Positions 58,101 to 64,000 of a DNA stretch of 64,000 nucleotides are shown one piece after another (position 1 is the stretch's first letter; each line of letters starts with the position of its first letter). Below the pieces are notes generated by a model. The model searched no databases. It was not told where the DNA came from and saw nothing but the letters and a program-made list of their open reading frames with translations. This DNA comes from Pollenia angustigena. Lineage: Eukaryota > Arthropoda > Insecta > Diptera > Polleniidae. Made by a program: the position numbers and the translations under genes. The stretch covers positions 5,232,945 to 5,296,944 of the forward strand of contig OV884059.1 in assembly GCA_930367215.1 (NCBI GenBank), in the 5' to 3' direction.

Positions 58101-61100
58101 AAAAAATTCTTTGCTGCGTAAAATTTTGGCATATTTTCAAAATTTATTACTGTCTACAGTGAAAACACAATTTTTATCGGTCAGATTTCTTTAGAACCCC
58201 CTCCTCATTAAAAAAAAAACTAAACTTGTCATGCCTTTTTTTTTTTGAAAGACAGAATCTTATCAAAGTTAAAACGTTTATATTTTTATTTTATTTACTT
58301 TGCAAAAAATAAAAAACATGTCTGCTTGTCCAAATGACTTGTAAAATTTTTAAAGTGATAAGATTATAAAAAGAATTATTGTGCAAGAACAAAGTTTCAG
58401 ATTACGGGGGTATGTGACCTTATTTTATAAAAGACACACGCCTTTAAATTAAAGTATAAAACACATGTATGATGAAAGGTTTATTAATCAGGGGTGTGCT
58501 GGAAATCGCAAACGCAAAACGCAAGAATTTTAAAAGTCGTTTTTTAGTAAGATTTCTGTAATAAAAGAATTTTATGACAAATATTATACAAACATTTTTC
58601 TATTAAACAGAATTTTATAACAAAAATTATAAAAATTTGATTAAAAGTGTATTATAAACAGCCTCCAAATTCTTGCGTTTTGCGTTTGCGATTTCCAGCA
58701 CACCCCCCAATAGTTCAATCAGATAATTAAATAAACAATAAAACCCAGATTGATAAATTTTGAAACAAAAGGATTTAAAGCAAAGGGAACCCTTAAGGAG
58801 TACCTGAAGATTAAATGATGTTTAATTTATGCATTTCAATACCAGTATAATGTTCTCATTTCCTGTTGCCAAGAAAAACAATAGATAGGTAACCTCATCC
58901 CTCCCTTAATTCATTCTATTCCAGAGAAAAACGAATTTATTTAAGTAATTCTAGAGCGGAGGTTACCTTTTTAAGGGTTTGAAATCAAGCAACAAAGAGA
59001 ATAATCACGTAATGAAAAGAACGAAGCCATTATCTTTTTTACCAATTTTCTTAGTTGTACTTTTCAAAAAAGGAAAGTGAAATTAAACACCTTTTTCTAT
59101 TAATTTAATTACTTGCTCTCGTGTTCTAGCAGAATACCGCTTTCTCACCTATTGGTTTTATTAAAACATTTTTTAGCACTTCATTATCTTTATGATTTCG
59201 TATTGAATTTCTAATAATATTTTAACCGGTATAAGTAAATAAAACAAAACACATGTGCTTGGCACATTTTTTTATCATTAAAAAATTATAAAACTACACA
59301 GGAAAACTTAAAATACATTTAAATTGAAACAAAAACCAGAAAAAACCCGATTATTCTTCATTAAAAAATCGTTTCCGATTTCTTTTTATTAAATTTTAAA
59401 GTTGTAATAGAAAGGAAATTAAGACATTTTATTTAGTTTTATAGTATTTTGACCGATTAAAAACTTTATTCGATTAATCGTTTATATCTTAATTATTTTT
59501 ATTTATAACCTTAAAAGCATGTTGTATCATCAAACTAACCTAACCAAGATTGAAAATAGTTAATTACATAATATTCATTTTACTCAAAAGTTTATTCGAA
59601 TTATCTTATCGATTATTCGTATAAATTTATAACAATATTATTCCGTTTGAAATGTCTTCTATATAAACTGAAGTAAGAAACTTATAATTTTTTAAAGTTT
59701 TTCGAATAAAACTTTTAAAAAGTAATCGAATAAAAGTTGAAATTTTTTGAATAATCGATTATTGGTTTTTAACTTTTTTAAAAAAATAACTCGTTTTAAA
59801 CTTGTAACTACTATTTAAGAAAGATTAAGTTAAAAAGAAGTAAATACATTTTGAAAAAAAAATCCTATAAACGATTAGAATATTATTCGGTTTAAATTTT
59901 ATGAATAAAATTAAAAAAAAAAACTTTAAAAATTAACAGCCTGGCCCACAATTTCGACAAGAACATTTCTTTCGTATATTTATATTGAAAACAAAAACAA
60001 ATGCTAGTTTTTTATTATTGTTTTCAATATAAACATGCGCAAGAAATGTTTTTGTCGACATTGTGGGCCTGGCAGTAATTATATCTTAAATTTAAAATAG
60101 TAATAAAGCTTTAATTGGAAATATTCGATTAAATGGATCTTTGTAATCGATTATTTAAACTTGTGAAACAAAACCTACTAGATATGGTTATATTTATCAT
60201 AATAGGTTTTTTATTTAAAGGAACACAAATAATATTCGGATAAATGATTATTCGCTTTAAATTATTCGATTAAAATTCTGACTTAAAACCTTTTCTACTG
60301 TTTTCCAATCACAATTTAGTAAATTTCTTCAAAAAAAGAAACTTTAATATCATAAAACTTAATTAAATATCCGATTAATCGATTAAAATTTTGATTACGG
60401 TTTTCAGTTTTTCCTCTTTTTTTTTGTGACCCAAAACCTACTCTAGGGTTTTATATGTTATAATAGCTATTTTATATAATGGAATAAAAATAATATTCGG
60501 ACAAACGATTATTCGCTTCAAATTATTCGATTAAAATTCTGCCTTAAGACCTTCTCTACTGTTTTATAATTACAATTTAGTAAATTTCTTTAATATTATA
60601 CAAATTGATTAAATATTCAACTAATCGATTAAAATTTATAGTTTTTTTTAATGGAAAAAAATAATATTCGGATAAACGATTATTAGCTTCAAATTATTCG
60701 ATTAAAATTCTTATTTAAAACCTTTTTATACTGTTATCCAATCACAATTTAGTGGATTTCTTCAAAAAAAGAAACTTAAATATCATAAAACTTAGTTAAA
60801 TATTCGATTAATCAATTAAAATTTTGATTACGGTTTTCAGTTTTTCCTCTTTTTTTTTTGTGACCCAAAACCTACTCTAGGGTTTTATATATTATAATAG
60901 CTATTTTATATAACGGAATAAAAATATTATTCGGACAAACGATTATTCGCTTCAAATTATTCTATTAAAATGCTGACTTAAAACCTTTTCTACTGTTTTA
61001 TAATTACAATTTAGTAAATTTCTTTAATATCATACAAATTAATTAAATATTCGACTAATCGATTAAAAATTATAGTTTTTTTTTAATGGAAAAAAATAAT

Positions 61101-63572
61101 ATTCGGATAAACGATTATTCTTACTTAAAACCTTTTCTACTGTTATCCAATCACAATTTAGTGAAAAAACTTAAAAAAGAAACATAAATATCATAAAACT
61201 TAGTTAAATATTCGATTAATCGATTAAAATTTTGATTACGATTTTCCGTTTTTCCTCTTTTTTTTGTTACACAAAACCTACTATAGAGTTTTTTATATTA
61301 TAATAGGTATTTTATTAAATGGAATAAAAACAATATTCGGATTAACGATTATTCGCTGCGAATTATTCGATTAAAATTCTGCCTTAAGACCTTTTTTACT
61401 GTTTTATAATTACAAGTTAGTAAATTTCTTTAATATCATACAAATTAATTAAATATTCGACTAATCGATTAAAATTCATAGTTTGGTTATGATTTTCAGT
61501 TTTTTCTCTTTTGTTGTGACCGAAAACGTACTGTATGGTTTAATATATTTGAATAGGTATTTTATTTAATGGAATAAAAATAATATTCGGATAAACGATT
61601 ATTCGCTTCAAATTATTCGATTAAAATTTTGACTTTAACCGTTTTCTACTATCTTCTAATCACAATTTAGTATATCTGTTCAAAAAAACACTTCAACATC
61701 ATACAAATTAATTGAATATGTATTCGATTATTCGTGTAAAATTTAACGAGTGTTTTTAGTTTGATTATGATTATCAGCTTTATCTCTTTTAATGAAAAAT
61801 CTTGCAAACATATTTAAATTGTTTATCACACATCAAATTGTCTCATGTTGTTGCTGCTTGTTAAAGCCCCCAAGTGCCCCAAACGCAGCTGCTAAACAAG
61901 TTGCAAATCTATTTTTAGCGCTGATTGCAATACCAGAAATGCAAGATCCAAAAAAAGTGCATAACTTTAAATTAAAAAAGAAACTCGAAAGTAAAAGCAA
62001 GAAATGGAAGAAAATGTTTGAAAGGAAAATATTTTGATGAAAACAAATATTTTGAGCTTAAAATTTTCAAAAGCAAAATTTTGTAAAATTTTTATTCCAT
62101 TCTTTTTTCAGAGGAAATTGCCCGTCAATTAAACTTTAGCAATGCCAAATTCATTGTGGGCACCTCTTTGGGTTACTCCGTCCTGAAGGAGGCCTGTAAG
62201 TTGGCGAAAAAAGATTTACCCATTGCCTGCATACGCATGTTACCTGGTGATGCCCTACCCGATGGAGCTATCGATTTCTTGGAACTATTCAAATACAGCG
62301 GAGATGTAGATTTCTCTCAACTCAAAACTTATGACATCGACCCAAATGATTTGGTCCTATTGCCCTTCTCCTCCGGCACTACTGGTTTGCCCAAGGGAGT
62401 CATGCTGTCGCACAATAACATTTCAAGCAACTGCGAAATGGTTCAGGCCGTACTGGAAATTGACTGTACAAAAAAACAGGAGGTTTTGCCTGCTGTCTTG
62501 CCCTTCTTCCACATTTATGGTTTAACGGTTATAATGTTGTCGAGATTGGGCCAGGGTGCTAAATTGGTGACAATGCCCCAGTTTAAGCCAGAGGATTTGA
62601 TGAAGGCTTTGTACGAGTACAAGAGTACCATGATGAACTTCGTGCCACCAATTGGTAAGAAAAATTGTTAAAGAATTCATATAAAGATTTTGTAATACAA
62701 AAGTTTTGTTTTCCTAAATTTCAGCTTTGTTTATGATTAATCATCCCAAGGTGACACAAGAAACTTGTCCAGAATTGAAATTGGCTATGAGTGGGGCAGC
62801 TCCAATTGGTGTTAACGATGTTGAACGTTTTGTAAAAAAGTAAGCAGAGAAAATTTAATATTGAACAAACTTTTCTTTAAGAAGTGTAATTCTTTGACCT
62901 AATATTTTTGTATTTATCATTTTTTCCAGATTCCCTAAAACTAAATTTCTTCAAGGTTATGGCATGACAGAAGCCTCCCCTGTAATTTTAATGACTCCCT
63001 ATGGCAATACCCGTTATGCCTCTACAGGTTTCCTTACTTCCCACACAGAAGGTAAAATAGTACCTTTGGATGGTCACGACCTCAAAGGTTTGGGACCCAA
63101 TCAAACGGGTGAATTGTGTATAAGAGGACCCCAAGTTATGTCAGGCTATTTAAATAACGAAGAAGCTACTGAAGAGACTTTCTATCCAGGACGTTGGTTA
63201 CGTACTGGAGATGTGGCCTACTATGATGATGACGGCTATTTCTATATAACCGATCGCATGAAGGAATTAATTAAAGTTAAAGGCTTCCAAGTACCCCCAG
63301 CCGAATTAGAGGCCACGTTGAGAGATCATCCTAAAATCTTAGAAGCTGCAGTTTTCGGCATACCTCATCCCGTAAATGGCGAGGCCCCAAGGGCTTTAGT
63401 GGTTTTAAGGCCAAATATGGAGGCAACTGAAGAAGAAATTTACGATTATGTGGCCGAAAAGGTGGCTGTTTATAAGAAATTAGAGGGTGGCATTTTATTT
63501 ACCAACGAAATACCTAAAAATCCCACAGGAAAAATTTTACGAAAAGTATTGAAAGAACAATATTCCAGTTAA
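42807..63572 (+). CDS. Acyl-CoA synthetase, luciferase/4-coumarate-CoA ligase type, five coding exons, complete (601 aa)
   Basis: Joining 42807-43100, 56450-56660, 62112-62654, 62725-62839 and 62930-63572 gives 1806 bases, 601 codons plus TAA. All introns are GT-AG and every join restores family sequence. ANL adenylating enzymes convert a carboxylate plus ATP to an acyl-adenylate and then to the CoA thioester. Visible motifs: P-loop SSGTTGLPKG at 255-264, FFHIYG at 300-305, SGAAP at 372-376, YGMTE at 398-402, RTGD at 479-482, hinge region DRMKELIKVKG at 496-506, and the catalytic lysine in PTGK at 586-589. All expected catalytic residues are present. Residues 1-45 have Arg/Lys/Ser/Thr and no acidic residue, like a mitochondrial presequence; the C-terminus QYSS is not a peroxisomal PTS1. 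The substrate is probably a medium or long fatty acid, by inference. Drosophila pudgy (CG9009) is the likeliest orthologue, from memory and not tested. Family assignment is firm; substrate, compartment and orthology are not. Confidence 0.93.
43140..44300. repeat. Degenerate tandem array of TTTAGTACTTTTT...GAAAATTGTCG in intron 1
   Basis: AGTACTTTT followed by AAAATGAAAATTGTCGT recurs at about 43335, 43655, 43770, 43942, 44106 and 44210, with AAAAAAGTAGTATTTTT between. Similar single words reach 44700. An eroded tandem repeat of 100-170 bp units. Confidence 0.55.
45021..45240 (-). mobile_element. tRNA-derived SINE, best full-length copy
   Basis: Minus strand: head GGCGGTGAGTGTTAAACGGC, then AATAGTATGGTTACTATCGA (A-box-like), then CTGGGTTCGATTCCCAG (perfect T-arm with B box), then GTCAAGAATGAAAAATTATT, and a tail TTTCATGTTGTTAAATTACT ending GAGCTTTAGCC. 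Other copies: 54499, 54745, 55783, 55994, 56162. No coding capacity; RNA polymerase III transcription is inferred from the boxes. Confidence 0.75.
45538..45612. mobile_element. Short MITE with CCCTACAAGAAAT ends (second copy)
   Basis: 75 bp, starting CCCTACAAGAAATGAATTAG and ending TTAATTTCTTGTAGGG, the same termini as the element at 1641-1735 but a shorter centre. It lies in intron 1. Flanks do not show a clear duplication. Confidence 0.6.
45667..45816. mobile_element. MITE with ATATTCACCCTTATCGTG ends (150 bp)
   Basis: Arms of about 65-70 bp: CCTTATCGTGTTTGGCGTAT and ACGACTGTTTGGTAATAGAT at the left, their inverses at the right (ATCTATTGCCAAACAGTCGT, ATACGCCAAACACGATAAGG). The left arm lacks a few bases present in the right. 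Confidence 0.75.
45817..46540. other. AT-rich intronic spacer
   Basis: Pyrimidine-rich at 45960-46200. No exon supported. Confidence 0.4.
46659..46784. mobile_element. MITE with GGGCCATTRTTA ends, TAA target duplication (126 bp)
   Basis: GGGCCATTATTATAACTTGG and CAAGTTGTAACAATGGCCC, TAA at 46656-46658 and 46785-46787. Removing it restores the order of the surrounding hairpin-ended repeat (compare 37235-37260), which confirms the boundaries. Confidence 0.85.
47275..47672. mobile_element. Truncated copy of the CACAGAAAAAA-type element
   Basis: TTCAATAAATGATATTTTT, AATTCAAAATTTATTTCAA and the right end ATTTTTTCTGTG match 4335-4674; the left end is missing. It interrupts the repeat at 46541-48553. 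Confidence 0.6.
48560..49960. other. AT-rich intronic spacer
   Basis: No exon, RNA or defined repeat. CT repeats near 49861-49887. Confidence 0.4.
49968..50318. mobile_element. Inverted-repeat element with CCCTGCAAATAATA ends, TA target duplication (351 bp)
   Basis: CCCTGCAAATAATAGGACCA at the left, TGGTCCAATATTATTTGCAG then GG at the right, TA on both sides. CCATGGTCCATG-type palindromes fill the interior. A 135-codon open frame here is a by-product of the repeat and continues into the next repeat. Confidence 0.7.
51185..52141. mobile_element. 957-bp insertion carrying the AATAG array, bounded by 13-bp direct repeats
   Basis: TGACGATATCTAA occurs at 51172-51184 and 52142-52154. Related repeat copies (37250, 46800) run through this point without a gap, so the DNA between is an insertion and the 13-mer is a target duplication. 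A 25-bp inverted pair (51232-51256 and 52119-52143, one mismatch) brackets the array; its right arm overlaps the duplication by two bases. Duplication length suits a retroposition event; no coding region exists. Confidence 0.65.
51321..52110. repeat. (AATAG)n microsatellite, about 158 units (790 bp)
   Basis: Almost perfect pentanucleotide array with one visible interruption near 51359 (AATGAAATAG) and a decayed end (AATTGAATAA). The 283-codon minus-strand frame across it is the periodic translation of the repeat, not a gene. A long, pure array implies recent expansion. Confidence 0.97.
52345..53430. other. AT-rich intronic spacer
   Basis: Low-complexity AAATTTTTT words from 52780 to 53110. 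No exon seen. Confidence 0.4.
53433..54380 (-). repeat. Hairpin-ended repeat with (GTCY)n, mini-me-like (about 950 bp)
   Basis: Plus strand: ATACCCTCCACCACAATTAG/TTGTGAAGAGGGTAT hairpin, a TA run before TTCTGGGTCCTT, then CATGTCCGTCTGTCTGTCCG, an interior with a near-tandem triplication (CCCATATAAACCCTACTACC at 53896, 54045 and 54198), and the end GATTCGGCACAGCCGAATAT. A TA tract and a (GTCY)n tract in one short element recall the mini-me elements described in dipterans. The minus orientation is chosen to agree with the other copies. Confidence 0.65.
54499..54710 (+). mobile_element. tRNA-derived SINE copy with decayed boxes
   Basis: AACGGCAAAGAATTCTGATG, GGTTACTCTCAAAACGTGTC, a decayed B box, GTCAAGAATAAAAGTTATC, an A run, and the tail TTAATTTCATGTTGTAAAT. 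Preceded at 54465-54498 by a minus-strand tail fragment of another copy. Confidence 0.6.
54745..54843 (+). mobile_element. tRNA-derived SINE, partial copy
   Basis: AACGGCAAAAATTGCTCAGT, GTGGTTACTACCGAAACATG, TAGTCAATAATGAAAAGTTA; the B box is decayed and the tail is missing. Confidence 0.5.
54844..55780. other. Intronic spacer with SINE tail pieces
   Basis: Tail-type words (TTAATGAAAATTAAATTTGATG, shortened here to TTAAATTTGATGAACT) at 55200-55335; from 55390 to 55740 low-complexity ATTTTATCGAATTTTT words. No exon seen. Confidence 0.4.
55783..55955 (+). mobile_element. tRNA-derived SINE, partial copy
   Basis: GAAGAATTCTAATGATGGGA, GTGGTTATTCTCGGAACATG, TTCAATTCCCC (decayed B box), AGTCAAGAATAAAAATTATC, then the tail TTCATATTGTAAAATTCC. 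Confidence 0.55.
55994..56139 (-). mobile_element. tRNA-derived SINE, internally deleted copy (head plus tail)
   Basis: Minus strand reads head GTCGTTGATGGCTGTGAGTG, TTAAACGGCAAAC, then directly the tail AATTAATTTTCATGTTG and ending GAACTTTAGCC. The A- and B-box part is missing. It faces the copy at 56162 head to head. Confidence 0.6.
56162..56340 (+). mobile_element. tRNA-derived SINE, intact boxes, 110 bp before exon 2
   Basis: Head GTCGTTGATGGCTGTGAGTG, GAGTGGTTGCAATCGAAACA (A-box region), GCCTGGGTTCGAGCCCAG (perfect B-box arm), GCAGTCAAGAATGAAAAATT, tail TTATTTTCATGTTGTAAAAT. With 55994-56139 it forms a 32-bp inverted repeat (56108-56139 and 56162-56193). Confidence 0.7.
56450..56660 (+). 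CDS. Exon 2 of the acyl-CoA synthetase: start of the AMP-binding domain
   Basis: 70 codons plus one base, encoding residues 99-168 and the first base of Glu169. It covers the VTGRQYTFAEIRD and DVVAICLPNLPEYPGAVLG stretches found near the start of luciferase and 4CL proteins, and ends at NPIYTA. The donor is GCAG|GTAGGA at 56661. Reading on in frame reaches a stop at 56690, so the splice is required. The split codon G|AG gives Glu169 and continues as EEIARQLNFS, exactly as expected for the family. Confidence 0.93.
56843..57490 (+). repeat. Dispersed repeat fragment (AGCTGACCCGACAGACGTTG to a TATATATA tail)
   Basis: Starts AGCTGACCCGACAGACGTTG, contains two related blocks (AAAGAAAAATTAGTCAAAT, AAAAACCTAAGTTGGACCAT) and ends GGTCCAGCCGTTTTAGAGT, a CATACATACACACATCC tract and ATATATATAAG. 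This start and end are common in arthropod genomes as a retroposon-like repeat; I cannot assign the class. Open frames here are spurious. Confidence 0.55.
57491..58490. other. AT-rich intronic spacer
   Basis: No exon or defined repeat seen. Confidence 0.4.
58492..58707. mobile_element. MITE with GGGTGTGCTGGAAATCG ends
   Basis: GGGTGTGCTGGAAATCGCAA at the left, TTGCGATTTCCAGCACACCC at the right. Co-linear with 31636-31836; it carries a small duplication (GCAAACGCAAAACGCAAG) in each arm. It lies in intron 2. Confidence 0.75.
58710..59930. other. AT-rich intronic spacer
   Basis: From about 59340 the vocabulary (ATTATTCG, CGATTAATCG) begins to resemble the tandem array at 60.2-61.8 kb. No exon seen. 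Confidence 0.4.
59937..60075. mobile_element. MITE with CAGCCTGGCCCAC ends, TAA target duplication (139 bp)
   Basis: Inverted arms beginning CAGCCTGGCCCACAATTTCG and ending ACATTGTGGGCCTGGCAG; TAA at 59934-59936 and 60076-60078. Same family as 16268-16405 by ends, length and inner AAAACAAAAACAAAT words. It lies in intron 2. Confidence 0.85.
60225..61780. repeat. Alternating tandem array with AATATTCGGATAAACGATTA in intron 2
   Basis: The mark AATATTCGG occurs at 60231, 60492, 60663, 60924, 61098, 61332 and 61582; spacings are 261, 171, 261, 174, 234 and 250. Long units include TTTTGTGACCCAAAACCTAC and ACCTACTCTAGGGTTTTATA; short units lack this block. The first four units form two copies of a roughly 433-bp higher-order unit. 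Confidence 0.8.
62112..62654 (+). CDS. Exon 3 of the acyl-CoA synthetase: P-loop and central domain
   Basis: Encodes the last two bases of Glu169 through residue 349 plus one base of Ala350. It holds the ATP-binding P-loop SSGTTGLPKG (255-264) and FFHIYG (300-305), part of the acyl-binding tunnel region in related enzymes. Donor ATTG|GTAAGA at 62655. The split codon G|CT restores the family sequence PPIALFMINHP. Codon use is GC-richer than the surrounding intron, a clear coding contrast. Confidence 0.95.
62655..62724 (+). other. Intron 3 (70 bp)
   Basis: GTAAGA donor, TTTCAG acceptor, AT-rich interior. A typical size for short fly introns. Phase 1. Confidence 0.93.
62725..62839 (+). CDS. Exon 4 of the acyl-CoA synthetase (short internal exon)
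   Basis: Too short to stand out as an open frame, but strongly supported. It starts after AAATTTCAG (ending 62724) and ends at AA|GTAAGC (62839/62840). It encodes residues 350-387 and two bases of Lys388, reading ALFMINHPKVTQETC, then LAMSGAAPIG and NDVERFVKK. SGAAP at 372-376 is a conserved ANL-family motif just before the A5 motif. The flanking introns are only 70 and 90 bp. Confidence 0.94.
62840..62929 (+). other. Intron 4 (90 bp)
   Basis: GTAAGC donor, TTTTTTCCAG acceptor with a strong pyrimidine tract. Phase 2. Confidence 0.93.
62930..63572 (+). CDS. Exon 5 of the acyl-CoA synthetase: A5 to A10 motifs and stop
   Basis: Acceptor TTTTTTCCAG ends at 62929. The first base completes Lys388, followed by FPKTKFLQGYGMTEASPV. 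It encodes residues 389-601 with YGMTE (398-402), the ribose-binding Asp of RTGD (482), the domain hinge near 496, and Lys589 in PTGK, the A10 lysine needed for adenylation. It ends LKEQYSS-TAA at 63570-63572. No SKL-like tripeptide is present. Confidence 0.96.
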
Positions 63573-64000
63573 TCCTTAAGAAAAACAAAAAAAACTTCTT
63601 CAAAAGCTCGTGTATTTATTATTAATTTAGTTTTAAGTTTTATTATTTGTACTTGTCTGAAAGAAAATGTTTATTAGGCGTATAATTTTTAAAAGAAATA
63701 TTGAAAATTTAGATTTTAAATTAGGTATTGAAAAATGTTGACATAGAAAGTTTTATTGGATATAACTGCATTTATTAGAAATGTTTTAATTAAAAAAAGT
63801 TTTCTTCTTTAGGTAAATTTCTTGGTATTAACTTTTGATTTGTATTGTTTTTAAAAAAAATGTAGCTTAAAAACTTGATTTTTTCGGTTTTATTGTTTTT
63901 ATTAATTGGTCAGTTTTAAGACTTGTTCCTTCAAATTACATATTATAAATTATTACTAAAGCTAAATAAAATATATGTATTAAGTTTTAAGAATCAATTT
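63573..64000 (+). promoter_or_regulatory. 3' UTR and probable polyadenylation region of the acyl-CoA synthetase
   Basis: AT-rich sequence after the stop with no further open frame. A canonical AATAAA lies at 63965-63970, followed by T/A-rich sequence running off the window, so the cleavage site is probably at or beyond the window's end. Whether an earlier non-canonical signal is used cannot be told from sequence. Confidence 0.5.

Larger units (their letters stand above)
56661..62111 (+). other. Intron 2 of the acyl-CoA synthetase (5.45 kb)
   Basis: Donor GTAGGA at 56661 and acceptor TTTTTTCAG ending at 62111, phase 1. It contains a dispersed repeat fragment with CGTTTTAGAGT-type end, two short inverted-repeat elements, and a tandem array of AATATTCGG units in its last 2 kb. 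An open frame at 61792-62037 has no recognisable homology and lacks splice signals that would join it to the gene. Confidence 0.9.

Noticed and set aside
61792..62037. 81-codon frame just before exon 3 as an extra exon
   Set aside because: Exon 2 joins exon 3 with an exact family match across the split codon, leaving no room for inserted residues. The frame is Lys-rich and unlike the enzyme.

Overview
The window looks like AT-rich, repeat-laden euchromatin of a higher fly, most likely a calyptrate (blowfly or house-fly type). Two things point there. The only intact gene is a fly-like acyl-CoA synthetase with short U2-type splice sites. The dispersed repeats include hairpin-ended elements with ATACCCTCCACC-type ends and (GTCY)n tracts that I know from dipteran genomes. 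I could run no database search, so the species is an inference.

Protein-coding content: one gene on the + strand, with coding exons at 42807-43100, 56450-56660, 62112-62654, 62725-62839 and 62930-63572. The joins keep frame and give a 601-residue ATP-dependent acyl-CoA synthetase of the luciferase/4-coumarate-CoA ligase type. It has a mitochondrial-like presequence and no peroxisomal C-terminal tripeptide; Drosophila pudgy (CG9009) is my best guess for the orthologue. Intron 1 is 13.3 kb and intron 2 is 5.45 kb, while introns 3 and 4 are 70 and 90 bp.

Layout. From 1 to 42.8 kb I find no convincing host gene. This part holds degenerate tandem arrays (3.4-5.7, 7.7-9.2, 10.8-11.9, 14.8-16.2, 18.5-19.0, 20.2-20.7, 22.1-24.0 and 28.4-29.9 kb). 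It also holds many non-autonomous DNA transposons with visible inverted ends and target duplications, and a decayed 3' end of an RNase H-bearing LINE (30.8-31.5 kb). A GAGA/TATA promoter-like stretch lies at 9.65-9.72 kb. A second LINE 3' end sits at 41.0-41.6 kb, just before the gene. Intron 1 carries a tRNA-derived SINE family, three hairpin-ended repeats and about 158 units of AATAG. Intron 2 carries a long/short alternating tandem array and two MITEs.

The most informative structures are: the AATAG array inside a 957-bp insertion bounded by 13-bp direct repeats; a three-level nest of elements at 12.76-14.56 kb containing a 230-bp palindrome with a hammerhead-like core; five MITEs with TAA target duplications; a hAT-like pair with 8-bp duplications; and a hairpin-ended repeat superfamily whose terminal hairpin varies in sequence but keeps its pairing. 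I found nothing that I can defend as a new multi-gene system. The interest here is in repeat biology and in how the synthetase gene tolerates it.
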